Source of the DNA: Flavobacteriales bacterium
Lineage (GTDB): Bacteria > Bacteroidota > Bacteroidia > Flavobacteriales_E > Vicingaceae
Assembly (NCBI GenBank): GCA_020435335.1
Contig: JAGQZT010000068.1
Coordinates: 1 to 47,813 of the forward strand
Direction of reading: 5' to 3'
DNA: 47,813 nt
Shown here: piece by piece, positions 1 to 8,607 of the stretch
How positions within the stretch are numbered: the first letter of the stretch is position 1
Layout of the letters: each line of letters begins with the position of its first letter
Notes under the pieces: model-generated
Told to the model about the DNA's origin: nothing
Seen by the model: the letters and a program-made list of their open reading frames with translations, nothing else
Database searches by the model: none
Translations under genes and position numbers: made by a program

Positions 1-335
1 AGGAAGATCAGTTGCCCGATTCACTTTTCATACTGGATACTGACCTCACTGTTTTTCAGATCTGGATGCAGGAAAAATATCAGGAAAATCCGGATTGGAT
101 TCATGAACGATTACAATCAGACGCTCATAAAATTTACTTTTTATGTGATGTGGATGTGCCCTGGGAACCCGATCCGCAACGAGAACACCCCAATCCGAAT
201 GATCGTCTGCGGTTATTTTCTGCCTATCGGGATTTACTCGACAGGCATGGATTAACCTATTACATCATTTCAGGTGACGTCCCGACAAGAATGAAAAAGT
301 GCAAGAAAATTATCGATAGTTACCAATTAAGTTGA
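1..335 (+). CDS. AAA_28 / NadR-like nucleoside kinase, 3' part
   Basis: The reading frame is open from the left edge, so the 5' end is missing; only about the last 110 residues are present. The visible part has an Asp-rich stretch (LDTDLTVFQIW), a long helix, then YFLCDVDVPWEPDPQREHP and a closing segment resembling YYIISGDVPTRMKKC. This is the pattern of the C-terminal half of the AAA_28 / NadR ribosylnicotinamide-kinase-like ATPases, where the DVPWEPDPLR-type segment forms part of the lid and nucleotide site. The P-loop would lie upstream of the window. It sits directly before a TPP riboswitch and a TonB-dependent receptor, so a role in vitamin-precursor salvage is plausible but inferred. 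The substrate cannot be named from this fragment. Confidence 0.6.
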   Translation, partial: EDQLPDSLFILDTDLTVFQIWMQEKYQENPDWIHERLQSDAHKIYFLCDVDVPWEPDPQREHPNPNDRLRLFSAYRDLLDRHGLTYYIISGDVPTRMKKCKKIIDSYQLS

Positions 336-344
336 TACCTTCGC

Positions 345-449
345 ACCATCTCATGGGGTGCCTTACTGAACAGGCTGAGATTATACCCATTTTTTCCGGC
401 AAGCGGAAAAATAAACCTGATCCAGATAATGCTGGCGTAGGGATTGAAA
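345..449 (+). promoter_or_regulatory. TPP riboswitch (THI element)
   Basis: The conserved blocks of the thiamine pyrophosphate riboswitch appear in the right order: GGGGTGCC (355-362), GGCTGAGA (373-380) followed by TACCC, a variable hairpin (TTTTTCCGGCAAGCGGAAAAA), then ACCTGATCCAGATAATGC and GCGTAGGGA (416-443). This matches the THI-box consensus almost base for base. It lies about 55 bases upstream of the TonB-dependent receptor start, on the same strand, and most likely represses that gene when TPP is plentiful. No obvious U-tract terminator follows it, so control of translation initiation seems more likely than termination. Confidence 0.93.
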
Positions 450-503
450 ATTAGTATTAACATACGAATGTGATACCCCACATCGTTCGTCAAATTGATA
501 ATA

Positions 504-2942
504 ATGAACAGATTATTTACTTTGACGGTAGCGCTGATTCTTTCGGTCAGTTGTTACGCACAATTCTCCATTTCAGGAGTCATTACCGATTCGCTTCAGC
601 AACCTGTTCCGGGGGCTACGGTACGAATTGCGCAAACATTTAAAGGGACAACAACCAATAACAACGGGAACTACAGCCTGAAAAAACTGGCGGCAGGAAC
701 TTATGTGCTGGAAGTGAGTTACATCGGATTCCAAATCCAACAAAAAGAGGTTGACCTGCAAAGCGACCTGGAACTGAATTTCGAGCTGAAATCATCGAAG
801 CAACAACTCGATGAACTGATCGTAGAGGGTACCCGTGTTGCCGAAAATGCTCCCATCGCTCATACCAATATTTCCAGCAAAGACTTTGAAAAAAACAACC
901 TCGGACAGGATATTCCTGTCCTGTTGCAAAACTCCGTATCCATGGTCTCCACCAGTGATGCCGGGGCAGGTGTCGGATACACCGGATTCCGGTTGCGAGG
1001 TTCCGATGCCACGCGCATCAATGTTACGGTGAACGGTATTCCGCTTAACGATGCCGAATCGCAGGGTGTGTACTGGGTAAACATGCCTGATTTTGCTTCC
1101 TCCACATCCAGTATTCAGATCCAACGCGGAGTGGGTGCTTCAACAAATGGTGCCGGAGCCTTCGGTGGTTCGGTGAATATGCAAACCGATGTACTGAACG
1201 AAAAAGCGTACGGAGAACTGTCTACTTCCTACGGGTCCTTCAATACCCAAAAGTATACAGCCCGGATGGGAACCGGGTTGCTTAGCGGGAAATGGGCATT
1301 CGATGGAAGAGCTTCCTACATTGCGTCCGACGGCTACATCGACCGGGCAACGTCCGACCTGAAAAGTTACTATGTTTCGGGAGGATATTACGGTAAGAAA
1401 ACCATTGTAAAAGCCGTTCATTTTGCGGGCAAGGAAAAGACCTATCAATCCTGGTGGGGAACCCCCGAAAGCCGGATCACGGGGAACCAAACCGCCATGG
1501 AAACCCATGCTGCCAACAATTGGCTGGACTCAGCGCAGACCTACAACCTGCTCAACTCCGGCCGGACCTACAATTATTACGAATACGATAACGAAACGGA
1601 CAACTACCAACAGGATCATTATCAACTGCACATTTCCAATCAGTTCAGTGAACATGTTTCGGCCAATATCGCTTTTCATTACACATATGGCAGAGGGTAT
1701 TATGAACAATACCGCAAACAGGATGCTTTTGCCGGTTACGGGCTTTCCGATCTGGTTATCGGAACGGATACCATTAGCTCTACCGACCTGATTCGCAGGA
1801 GGTGGCTCGACAATGATTTTTACGGCATGGTTTACAGCCTGAAATTCGACAACCGGAAACTGCGCCTGATCCTGGGAGGAGGCTACAACCAATACGACGG
1901 GGATCATTTCGGTGAGATCATCTGGGCCGAGTTCGCGAACGGATCAGCCATTCGCGATCGCTACTACAACAATACCGGGAACAAAACAGATATGAATACC
2001 TACCTGAAAGCCGACTATCGTATCGGCGAAAAGCTAACCGTTTTTGGTGATCTGCAGGTGAGAACGATTCAGTATTCTACAGCAGGAATCGACAATGATC
2101 TGCGCGTATTGGATGTCGATACCAGTTTCGTATTCTTCAACCCGAAAGGAGGATTGAACTACCAGGTTTCTGAGAAATTCAGAACCTATTTGTCCGTGAG
2201 TGTCGGAAATCGCGAGCCGGTCAGAACCGATTTCATCGATAATCCTTCGAACAAAAGGCCAAAGCACGAAAGTATGCTGGATTATGAATTCGGTATGGAA
2301 TACCAGACTAAAAAATACATGCTGCAAACCAATTTCTATTTCATGGATTACACCAATCAACTGGTGCTGACCGGCGAGTTGAACGACGTGGGGTCGCCCA
2401 TCCGTACCAATGTGGATAAAAGCTATCGTGCCGGTGTGGAGCTGATCGGGAAAGTACTGATCAGTAAGCGGGTGGCGTTGAATTTTAACACCACCTTCTC
2501 TCAAAATAAGATCGATAAATTCACGGAAGTGTTGTACGACTATACCAATGGTTTCGAGGTGCTGGAGATCGTTCACAGCAAAACCGACATTGCCTTTTCA
2601 CCGAACATCATTGCTGCCGCAGGAATCGAATACAATCCGTTCAAATCCCTCAACCTGATGCTGCAGGGGAAGTACGTCGGGCAGCAGTACCTCGACAATA
2701 CGGCAAACGATTACCGGTCTATCGATGCTTACTATACACTAGACGGGCGATTATCCTACACAGTATACCCGAAAAAGATGAAAGAACTAACCGTCAACTT
2801 ACTGGTGAACAACATCACCAACAACCTGTATAGCAGTAACGGGTATACCTACAGTTACATCTATGGCGATCTGATCACGGAGAATTTTTTCTACCCGCAG
2901 GCAGGGACGAATTTCCTGGTGGGACTAACTGCCAAGTTTTAG
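504..2942 (+). CDS. TonB-dependent outer-membrane receptor, predicted thiamine-compound importer
   Basis: An 812-residue outer-membrane receptor. The ATG at 504 is chosen over an in-frame TTG at 495 because it leads straight into the signal peptide (MNRLFTLTVALILSVSCYAQ). A carboxypeptidase-regulatory-like beta domain follows (about residues 22-95: FSISGVITD, PVPGATVRI, YVLEVSYIGF). Next comes the plug (about 105-230, with FRLRGSDATRINVTVNGIPL and GVGASTNGAGAFGGSVNM) and a long C-terminal beta-barrel ending NFLVGLTAKF. Receptors of this type take up scarce ligands using TonB-ExbBD energy. The TPP riboswitch directly upstream points to thiamine or a thiamine precursor as ligand; that assignment rests on the regulation and not on the protein sequence. 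No inner-membrane PnuT-type partner is seen in the window. Confidence 0.92.
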   Translation: MNRLFTLTVALILSVSCYAQFSISGVITDSLQQPVPGATVRIAQTFKGTTTNNNGNYSLKKLAAGTYVLEVSYIGFQIQQKEVDLQSDLELNFELKSSKQQLDELIVEGTRVAENAPIAHTNISSKDFEKNNLGQDIPVLLQNSVSMVSTSDAGAGVGYTGFRLRGSDATRINVTVNGIPLNDAESQGVYWVNMPDFASSTSSIQIQRGVGASTNGAGAFGGSVNMQTDVLNEKAYGELSTSYGSFNTQKYTARMGTGLLSGKWAFDGRASYIASDGYIDRATSDLKSYYVSGGYYGKKTIVKAVHFAGKEKTYQSWWGTPESRITGNQTAMETHAANNWLDSAQTYNLLNSGRTYNYYEYDNETDNYQQDHYQLHISNQFSEHVSANIAFHYTYGRGYYEQYRKQDAFAGYGLSDLVIGTDTISSTDLIRRRWLDNDFYGMVYSLKFDNRKLRLILGGGYNQYDGDHFGEIIWAEFANGSAIRDRYYNNTGNKTDMNTYLKADYRIGEKLTVFGDLQVRTIQYSTAGIDNDLRVLDVDTSFVFFNPKGGLNYQVSEKFRTYLSVSVGNREPVRTDFIDNPSNKRPKHESMLDYEFGMEYQTKKYMLQTNFYFMDYTNQLVLTGELNDVGSPIRTNVDKSYRAGVELIGKVLISKRVALNFNTTFSQNKIDKFTEVLYDYTNGFEVLEIVHSKTDIAFSPNIIAAAGIEYNPFKSLNLMLQGKYVGQQYLDNTANDYRSIDAYYTLDGRLSYTVYPKKMKELTVNLLVNNITNNLYSSNGYTYSYIYGDLITENFFYPQAGTNFLVGLTAKF

Positions 2943-2966
2943 TACATTTGAGAAAACGATCCAATC

Positions 2967-3392
2967 ATGTCTGAAAATAAAACCCAAAAAACAGCAGCCA
3001 GCGTTGAAGTATTCATTAAGCAGGTCGATCATGAGGGAAAACGTAACGATGCCTTCAAGATCCTGGAAATGATGAAAACGATCACCAAAGAAGCTCCGAG
3101 AATGTGGGGGCCAAGTATCATCGGGTTCGGTGATGTGCATTACAAGTATGCGAGTGGCCGGGAAGGAGATTGGTTTAAGGTGGGGTTCTCACCACGCAAA
3201 GCCAATATCTCCCTGTATTTGATGGGTTGTGACATTTCAAAAGCCGATCACATCCTGGCGCGTTTGGGGAAATACAAGACCGGAAAGGGATGTTTGTACA
3301 TCAATAAACTGGCCGATGTGGACGTGGATGTGCTGAAGGAATTGATCCGAGAAGGTTACGAGAATTGCCATTTAGGAACGGAACATCACTAA
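2967..3392 (+). CDS. DUF1801 domain protein
   Basis: A 141-residue soluble protein of the DUF1801 (YdhG-like) family. Typical family segments are visible: an N-terminal helix (VEVFIKQVDHEGKRNDAFKI), the core MWGPSIIGFGDVHYKYASG, WFKVGFSPRKANISLYLM, and a C-terminal LGKYKTGKGCLYINKL followed by a helix. The length is usual for the family. The molecular function of DUF1801 is unknown. The gene begins 24 bases after the receptor gene and its TAA stop shares one base with the start of the haemoglobin gene (TAATG), so the three are probably cotranscribed; this may be convenience and not a functional link to thiamine uptake. Confidence 0.85.
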   Translation: MSENKTQKTAASVEVFIKQVDHEGKRNDAFKILEMMKTITKEAPRMWGPSIIGFGDVHYKYASGREGDWFKVGFSPRKANISLYLMGCDISKADHILARLGKYKTGKGCLYINKLADVDVDVLKELIREGYENCHLGTEHH

Positions 3393-3766
3393 TGAGAGAC
3401 ATTGAAAACCGCGACGACCTGCTTCACCTGATGGAGGCCTTTTATTCCCGCATGATGCAGGATGAGCAGATCGGTTACATCTTTACGGAAGTAGCTCAAC
3501 TCGACTTATCGCACCATTTACCTTTGCTGGCCGATTTCTGGAACAATGCCCTGTTTCACACCGGAGGGTACAAGAACAATGTGGTGCAGATCCATAAAGA
3601 CCTGAACGATAAGGAAACCCTGACTCCGGCTCATTTTGAGCGGTGGCAATACTTGCTGAAAACTACCATCGACGATCATTTTCAGGGAGAGGTTGCTGAA
3701 AAAATGAAACTGCGTGCAACCCAGGTGGGGATGACCATGCAGGCCAAGTTGGGGCATTATAGTTAA
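3392..3766 (+). CDS. Group III truncated haemoglobin
   Basis: A 124-residue globin of the truncated group III type. Visible family features are the early Phe/Tyr-rich B helix (DEQIGYIFTEV), LPLLADFWNNALFHTGGYKNN with its TG-Y turn and the following HKDL (distal/E region), and PAHFERWQYLL, where His is the expected proximal haem ligand. A C-terminal helix rich in Met and Lys closes the protein. The ATG overlaps the stop of the DUF1801 gene (TAATG), which decides the start over an in-frame upstream codon. Group III globins bind haem and are tied to O2, NO or sulphide/peroxide chemistry; the physiological role here cannot be read from the sequence. Confidence 0.85.
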   Translation: MRDIENRDDLLHLMEAFYSRMMQDEQIGYIFTEVAQLDLSHHLPLLADFWNNALFHTGGYKNNVVQIHKDLNDKETLTPAHFERWQYLLKTTIDDHFQGEVAEKMKLRATQVGMTMQAKLGHYS

Positions 3767-3783
3767 AAAAGAGGGTCTTTTTT
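3765..3783. terminator. Possible A/U-rich terminator hairpin
   Basis: AAAAAAGA, a GGG loop and TCTTTTTT form an 8-bp stem, starting at the globin stop codon and ending in a U run on the plus strand. The stem is nearly all A-T, so it is weak. It could end the receptor-DUF1801-globin transcript. Confidence 0.35.
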
Positions 3784-3811
3784 ATGGAATATGTGGGATA
3801 CGAACATCTAC

Positions 3812-3830
3812 TATTTGACGTTGTCAAATA
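3812..3830. promoter_or_regulatory. Perfect inverted repeat in the promoter region of the next gene
   Basis: TATTTGAC, a GTT spacer and GTCAAATA form a perfect 8+3+8 inverted repeat, 16 bases upstream of the ATG at 3847. It overlaps a TATTTG element resembling the Bacteroidota -7 box, so it could be an operator or a 5'-UTR hairpin. The regulator is unknown. Confidence 0.45.
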
Positions 3831-3846
3831 AACACACTGAACTACT

Positions 3847-4686
3847 ATGAAAAAGAAAGACATTACCCTCTCCATTCAAAACCCTTGCGGGGAAAACTAC
3901 GACGAATTCATTAAGACACCGGCCGGCGGATTCTGCCTGAGCTGCCAGAAGGAAGTCATTGATTTCTCCCGGATGACCAACCAGCAAATTCTCGATGCCC
4001 TGAAAAACTCCAAAAGTACCTGCGGCCGTTTCCGGGAAGATCAGATCGGTGTGATCGGAAGCCGTTACGATACAAGTTCGAACTGGAAATTTCCCTACAT
4101 CGCAGCGAGTTTCGGGTTATTTTCCATGTTGTCGGTTACCAACTTGTTTTCTCAAAACCCGGCCAAGACCGATGTTCGGGGAAATAACGCCGAGAAGCTG
4201 GAGCACCGGGGTGATGCCAAAATTCAAACACAACAAAAAGGCAATCCATCCGAATCGCTGAAGGGGGAAGATATTCCAACATTCGGGTCATTAAAACAAC
4301 AGCAGGTCAAACTAACCGGCCGGGTGGTTGATGCTAATCGGGAGCCTATTTACGGAGCTGCGATCTATTTTGAAGGAGCCAAATCGGGAGCCGTAGCAGA
4401 TGTGGATGGGCGATTCAGTATTGATCAACCTGTACTTGTTGAGGAGGAATTGATCTTGAAAATAACGTATTTAGGGTTTAAACCCAGGACGATTTACCTT
4501 TCGAAGGATACGCTGCAAAACACTTTGGATCTTCAGGATATTGTTTTGGAGGATAATATGGAAGTATTTATTATGGGGGCTTTTATATCAAATCAACCAT
4601 ATCATGAAAAAAAATGGACCCCTCGCTGGGTAGGCCGGAAGGTCGCCATGCCATTTCGAAGGTTGTATTACAAATTAACCGATTAG
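3847..4686 (+). CDS. Membrane protein with N-terminal Cys motifs and a C-terminal CarboxypepD-reg-like domain
   Basis: A 279-residue protein. The N-terminal 60 residues contain CGENYDEF, FCLSCQKEVIDFS and a later single Cys (KSTCGRF), resembling a small metal-binding or redox module that recurs in Bacteroidota membrane proteins. One transmembrane segment follows (about 78-100, FPYIAASFGLFSMLSVTNLF). After a low-complexity linker comes a carboxypeptidase-regulatory-like beta-sandwich (about 156-235: VKLTGRVVDANREPIYGAAI, DVDGRFSI, ILKITYLGFKPRTIYL). The topology suggests a cytoplasmic Cys module tethered to a periplasmic domain. A possible operator precedes it. I do not recognise a specific function; a link to signalling or envelope assembly would be speculation. 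Confidence 0.75.
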   Translation: MKKKDITLSIQNPCGENYDEFIKTPAGGFCLSCQKEVIDFSRMTNQQILDALKNSKSTCGRFREDQIGVIGSRYDTSSNWKFPYIAASFGLFSMLSVTNLFSQNPAKTDVRGNNAEKLEHRGDAKIQTQQKGNPSESLKGEDIPTFGSLKQQQVKLTGRVVDANREPIYGAAIYFEGAKSGAVADVDGRFSIDQPVLVEEELILKITYLGFKPRTIYLSKDTLQNTLDLQDIVLEDNMEVFIMGAFISNQPYHEKKWTPRWVGRKVAMPFRRLYYKLTD

Positions 4687-4744
4687 AACCCATCAGCCTG
4701 TCGCTGTGATAGATCATTTTGAGCACTTTTTGCGAGAGCATAAG

Positions 4745-4782
4745 CCTCGAAGGGAATGTCAGCCTGAGCGGAGTCGAAGGGT
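4745..4782. repeat. Degenerate interspersed intergenic repeat
   Basis: The stretch GCCTCGAAGG ... GTCAGCCTGAGCGGAGTCGAAGG contains the CCTGAGCGGAGTCGAAGG phrase that I recall as a recurrent intergenic element in Bacteroidota genomes. CTCGAAGG and GTCGAAGG are repeated within it. The rest of the 4687-4862 gap shows no gene I can support. Confidence 0.45.
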
Positions 4783-4862
4783 AGACCCCAACACCATCAT
4801 GCATAAATACCACTTTTGTGGTATTGCTTTCGTGGTTTTCAGGCGTTAAGTTTGTTCCACTG

Positions 4863-5009
4863 ATGCAACAAACGGCTTACATATTCCCACCGTCTTCAAA
4901 AGCTTCCGTCGTGGAAACGAAAAAGAAGAAAAAGAAAAAATCCTGTTGCGAAAAATTCAAGAAAAAAGGGAAAAGCTGCTGCAAATCCTGCCCGTTGAAC
5001 TGGGTTTAA
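4863..5009 (+). CDS. Small Lys/Cys-rich protein
   Basis: A 48-residue frame starting at ATG 4863; a GTG at 4818 would add 15 residues. The C-terminal half is a run of seven Lys followed by SCCEKFKKKGKSCCKSCP, i.e. two CC pairs and a single Cys spaced by basic residues. I recall similar short tails of the SCCEKYKKKGKxC type in Bacteroidota, so it is probably real despite its size. It may bind a metal or a nucleic acid, but nothing proves either. Its stop overlaps the convergent UbiD-family gene by four bases. Homologues across species would settle whether it is a gene. Confidence 0.5.
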   Translation: MQQTAYIFPPSSKASVVETKKKKKKKSCCEKFKKKGKSCCKSCPLNWV

Positions 5010-6796
5010 ATTTTCAGTCTGTCCATCAAATCATCCACCTTTCGTTCCACGGCCTTGTCTTTGATCAGTGCCGGAGCATGATGTGGTTTAATTCGCGCAT
5101 CGATGATCAACGGGCCTCGGCACCCCCAGTGTTTATTTTCCGTAAAGCTGTCTACCCCGTAAATGTCGTTCGCCGGATTGCTTCGGGTAAAGGTTGCCCA
5201 CAGGAAATTGTTGAGGTTAATTTCCATGAACATCGCATCATCGGCCAGTACGATCAGCATGATGCCTTCCAGGTTCTCTCCGGAAAGTTTTTTCGCATAG
5301 TGATGAATTTCCTCATTCGCTTTTTCATAGGTAGTAAAAGGTTCGAAATCGGTCACCAGTACGCCGGGCAGGATCAGGTTCATGTCGTCGTTCCCGGATC
5401 CCATTAACGTTCTTTTTTTATCGCCGGTTGCTGCGATCACCACTTTCGATCCCTGATTGATGGCATTTCCACTGTAATCCAGCGTGTCGATGGTGGTTTT
5501 GGTATGGAAGTGGACATCACGCGACCAATCAACCCGCTCCAGCAAATGGGTGAAATAAGCTTCTATATTTTGACAGCTGACGCCGGGATTATCGGCCTTG
5601 TTGGTGATGAAGAGGTATTTCGCCAGGCTCAGCTGCCCTTTGCCCAGAATGTGATTGGCAATGGTGAGCAGTTCCTGGGGTTGTTTTAATTCCTGATATG
5701 GCGTGTAACGTTCGCTACCGACAGCCAATAACAAGGGATGAACCCCGGCTGCATCCACGGCATTCACTTCATGCAGTCCTGGAATTTCATGTTTCAGGGC
5801 GCTGCCTGCCAGTTCATGGATTAGAGCACCAAACTGGGTGTCTTCCTGTGGTGGCCGGCCAACCACAGTAAACGGCCAAACGGCATTTTCACGGTGATAG
5901 ACCTTATGTACTTTCAGTACGGGAAAGTCGTGAGTTAAACTGTAGTAGCCGAGGTGGTCGCCGAACGGTCCTTCGGGCTTGGTATCATTCGGATAAACTT
6001 CTCCGGTAATCACAAAATCGGCATCCGTGGCAACACAATATCCGTCGACATAGGTATAGTTAAAACGTTTTCCGGCTAAAGCCCCGGCAAAGGTCAGTTC
6101 GGAAATCCCTTCGGGGAGTGGCATCACGGCGGCCAGCGTGTTTGCCGGAGGACCACCGACAAAAATGGATACTTTGAGCGGTTTGCCCAGTTTGTTGGCT
6201 TTGGTCTGATGCACGCCGATTCCGCGATGGATCTGGTAATGCAGCCCCACTTCTTTGTTCAGTTCATAATCATTCCCGTTCAATTGAATGCGGTACATGC
6301 CCAGGTTGGAGTTCATCGCGCCCGGGTTTTCCGGATCTTCGGAATAGACCTGAGGGAGGGTGATGAAGGCTCCGCCGTCGTTGGGCCAGCATTGAATTAA
6401 GGGCAGTTGGTCGATCGTGGTTTCTTTGAAATAAGCAGGTAAACCGGACACTTTTTTAGGCATGGCTTTACGGGCCAGCAATCCTAAGCTCAGGTTTTTA
6501 AAAGGAGCTTTCAACGCTTTGATCGGGTCGTTTTTCAACTCGATGAGCTGTTGAACGGGCTTGAAATTCTTCCTGAAAATAAAATGACTGCGCTCGAGGG
6601 TGCCGAATAAGTTGGAGACGGCAGGAAAAGGGCTTCCTTTAACCTTTTCGAATAAAATGGCTGGTCCTCCCTGTTCATAAATGCGCAAATGAATGGCTGC
6701 CATTTCCAGATGCGGATCAACTTCTTCCCGGATGCGGACCAGATGTCCGTGCTTTTCCAGGTCGTTGATCAGGTCTATGGTGCAGGTGTAGTTCAC
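5006..6796 (-). CDS. UbiD-family prenylated-FMN decarboxylase
   Basis: A 596-residue protein of the UbiD family, which uses prenylated FMN to (de)carboxylate aromatic or unsaturated acids. Characteristic segments are ALKAPFKNL, PLIQCWPNDGGAFITLP, the MYRIQL and HYQIHRGIGVH core that binds the cofactor, SIFVGGPPANTLAA, the EGPFGDHLGYYS motif carrying the E and D of the catalytic network, and TVVGRPPQEDTQFG. The start codon is GTG (6794-6796). The family includes ubiquinone and menaquinone-pathway enzymes as well as catabolic ones; the substrate is not evident. It is a stand-alone minus-strand unit facing the small Cys-rich gene. A partner UbiX-type prenyltransferase is not in the window. Confidence 0.9.
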   Translation of the reverse strand: MNYTCTIDLINDLEKHGHLVRIREEVDPHLEMAAIHLRIYEQGGPAILFEKVKGSPFPAVSNLFGTLERSHFIFRKNFKPVQQLIELKNDPIKALKAPFKNLSLGLLARKAMPKKVSGLPAYFKETTIDQLPLIQCWPNDGGAFITLPQVYSEDPENPGAMNSNLGMYRIQLNGNDYELNKEVGLHYQIHRGIGVHQTKANKLGKPLKVSIFVGGPPANTLAAVMPLPEGISELTFAGALAGKRFNYTYVDGYCVATDADFVITGEVYPNDTKPEGPFGDHLGYYSLTHDFPVLKVHKVYHRENAVWPFTVVGRPPQEDTQFGALIHELAGSALKHEIPGLHEVNAVDAAGVHPLLLAVGSERYTPYQELKQPQELLTIANHILGKGQLSLAKYLFITNKADNPGVSCQNIEAYFTHLLERVDWSRDVHFHTKTTIDTLDYSGNAINQGSKVVIAATGDKKRTLMGSGNDDMNLILPGVLVTDFEPFTTYEKANEEIHHYAKKLSGENLEGIMLIVLADDAMFMEINLNNFLWATFTRSNPANDIYGVDSFTENKHWGCRGPLIIDARIKPHHAPALIKDKAVERKVDDLMDRLKI

Positions 6797-6823
6797 AGGA
6801 TAAAGTTAGTGAATCAAATCGTT

Positions 6824-6891
6824 ATGCTGAATTTATTTCAGCATCTGTAAAATACCAATTTAAAACAGACCCTGAAACAAGTTCAGGGTGA
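6824..6891. repeat. Pair of palindromic intergenic repeats
   Basis: Two hairpins lie side by side between dnaJ and the UbiD-family gene. The first is ATGCTGAA-TTTAT-TTCAGCAT (6824-6844). The second is CCCTGAA-ACAAG-TTCAGGG (6870-6888), within GACCCTGAAACAAGTTCAGG. They share the CTGAA/TTCAG core, so they look like two members of one palindromic family. The phrase CCCTGAAACAAGTTCAGGGT is familiar as a scattered element in Bacteroidota genomes. They may also act as a transcript end, but no clear U-tract follows. Confidence 0.6.
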
Positions 6892-6899
6892 CCTAACCG

Positions 6900-8027
6900 T
6901 TATTTAAAATAATCTTTCATCCGGTCGAAGAATCCTTTGTCTTTGCTGGTTGGATTCGGTTTGAAGTTTTCAGATCCGCGTAGTTTTTCGAGGGTTGCTT
7001 TCTCTTCTTTGCTCAGTTTCTGAGGCGTCCAAACGTTTACGTAAATGAGGAAATCACCTTTCCCGCCATAACCCTGAATATTAGGGAGTCCCTTTCCTTT
7101 CAGACGTAGCACTTTACCACTTTGGGTTCCGGGTTCGATTTTGATTTTCACCTTCCCGGTAATGGTTTGGATTTCGCATTCGGTTCCGAGAGCGGCATCC
7201 ACAAAGTTGAGGTAGAGGTCATATAACAGGTTTACCCCGTCACGTTTAATGGTATCGTGTGGTATTTCTTCGATCAATACGATAAGATCGCCCGGAATAC
7301 CACCTTTCGGCCCGGCATTTCCTTTTCCGGTTACGGAAAGCTGCATGCCGTCTTCCACACCGGCAGGAATATCAATGGTGATTACTTCTTCTTTTTTGAT
7401 GAGTCCGTCGGCATTGGCACCATCCGGTTTTTTATCGATGATTTGTCCGTCGCCACCACAAGTACCACAAGGCGAGGAAGTTTGCATCTGGCCTAAGATC
7501 GTGTTTGCAATTCGGGTAATATGTCCGGTACCGTTACACTGTGGGCAGGTTTTCGTGGTAACCCCTTCGGCATTAACCAGTTTGGTCACTTTGATCTTTT
7601 TCTCCACGCCGTTGGCGATGTCTTCCAGGGTCATTTTAACACGCACCCTCAAGTTGCTTCCTTTACGAACGCGACGACCTCTGCCACCGCCAAATCCGCC
7701 ACCACCAAAAGCGCCTCCGAAGGCACCTCCGAAAATATCACCGAATTGGGAGAAGATGTCGTCCATGCTCATGCCACCGCCAAATCCACCACCGGCAGCG
7801 CCACCCATTCCGGCATGACCGAACTGGTCGTAGCGTTGTTTTTTCTCCGGATTGCTAAGCACTTCGTAAGCCTCGGCAGCCTCTTTGAATTTCTCTTCCG
7901 CTTCTTTATCGTCGGGGTTCTTGTCAGGATGGTATTGAATGGCCAGCTTCCGGTAAGCCTTTTTGATCTCGGCTTCCGAAGCGCTTTTACTTACGCCTAA
8001 AATCTCGTAATAATCTCTTTTACTCAT
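6900..8027 (-). CDS. dnaJ: Chaperone DnaJ with only two CxxCxGxG motifs
   Basis: A 375-residue Hsp40 co-chaperone that delivers substrates to DnaK and stimulates its ATPase. The J domain carries HPD at residues 33-35, and a Gly/Phe-rich linker spans about 70-120. The zinc-finger region keeps only CPQCNGTG (161-168) and CGTCGGDG (187-194). Canonical DnaJ has four such motifs; the first and fourth, which together form zinc site I, are replaced by [14 protein letters not shown] and [10 protein letters not shown]. The two substrate-binding beta domains follow. It lies eight bases downstream of grpE in one operon. The reduced finger may be a lineage trait. Confidence 0.97.
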   Translation of the reverse strand: MSKRDYYEILGVSKSASEAEIKKAYRKLAIQYHPDKNPDDKEAEEKFKEAAEAYEVLSNPEKKQRYDQFGHAGMGGAAGGGFGGGMSMDDIFSQFGDIFGGAFGGAFGGGGFGGGRGRRVRKGSNLRVRVKMTLEDIANGVEKKIKVTKLVNAEGVTTKTCPQCNGTGHITRIANTILGQMQTSSPCGTCGGDGQIIDKKPDGANADGLIKKEEVITIDIPAGVEDGMQLSVTGKGNAGPKGGIPGDLIVLIEEIPHDTIKRDGVNLLYDLYLNFVDAALGTECEIQTITGKVKIKIEPGTQSGKVLRLKGKGLPNIQGYGGKGDFLIYVNVWTPQKLSKEEKATLEKLRGSENFKPNPTSKDKGFFDRMKDYFK

Positions 8028-8035
8028 CTCTTCAA

Positions 8036-8590
8036 TTATTTCCCGACTACCACTTTCGTGTATCGGATCACTTTTCCGTTCAGTTTATAGCCTTTCTCCA
8101 CTTCATCCATTACTTTTCCGACTTCTTTTTTGGAAGGAGCCGGAATTTGGGTGATGGCTTCATGGTGTTCGATGTCAAAGTCTTTGTTTACAGCCGATTC
8201 GATTTCCTCAAGCCCTTTTTGTTTCAGGATATTAGCCAGTTTATCGTGGATCAGTTTTACCCCGTCTTTTAAGGCCTGGAGTTCCGTGGCATCCTCCATG
8301 GCTTTGAAGGCACGTTCAAAATCATCCAGTACGGGCAGGATGGCAGAGATCACATCTTCACCGGCTGTTTTATAGAGGTCAACTTTTTCCTTTTGTGTTC
8401 TTTTTCTGAAATTTTCAAAATCGGAATAAAGCCGCAGGTATTTATCGTTGATTTCCTTGTATTTCGCTTCCGCATCATTCAATTCATCATGCAGTGCTTC
8501 CGTTTCTTCTGTATTCGATTCAACAGTTGATTCCTCAGAGGCCGAAACATTTTCGGAGGCCTCTTCATGTACATGTTCTTCTTTGCTCAT
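8036..8590 (-). CDS. grpE: Nucleotide exchange factor GrpE
   Basis: A 184-residue GrpE, the exchange factor that releases ADP from DnaK. An acidic, disordered N-terminus (about 1-40, rich in Glu and Ser) leads into a long coiled coil ([30 protein letters not shown]) and the C-terminal beta-wing ([32 protein letters not shown]). Length and motifs are typical. It starts the grpE-dnaJ operon and is preceded by a clear TATTTTTG promoter element and a small hairpin in the leader. dnaK is not in the window. Confidence 0.96.
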   Translation of the reverse strand: MSKEEHVHEEASENVSASEESTVESNTEETEALHDELNDAEAKYKEINDKYLRLYSDFENFRKRTQKEKVDLYKTAGEDVISAILPVLDDFERAFKAMEDATELQALKDGVKLIHDKLANILKQKGLEEIESAVNKDFDIEHHEAITQIPAPSKKEVGKVMDEVEKGYKLNGKVIRYTKVVVGK

Positions 8591-8607
8591 AACTCAAGGG
8601 TTAAATT

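Noticed and set aside
5006..6796. UbiD-family enzyme as part of the pyrrole system
   Set aside because: It is 9 kb away, separated by housekeeping genes, with no shared promoter or neighbours.
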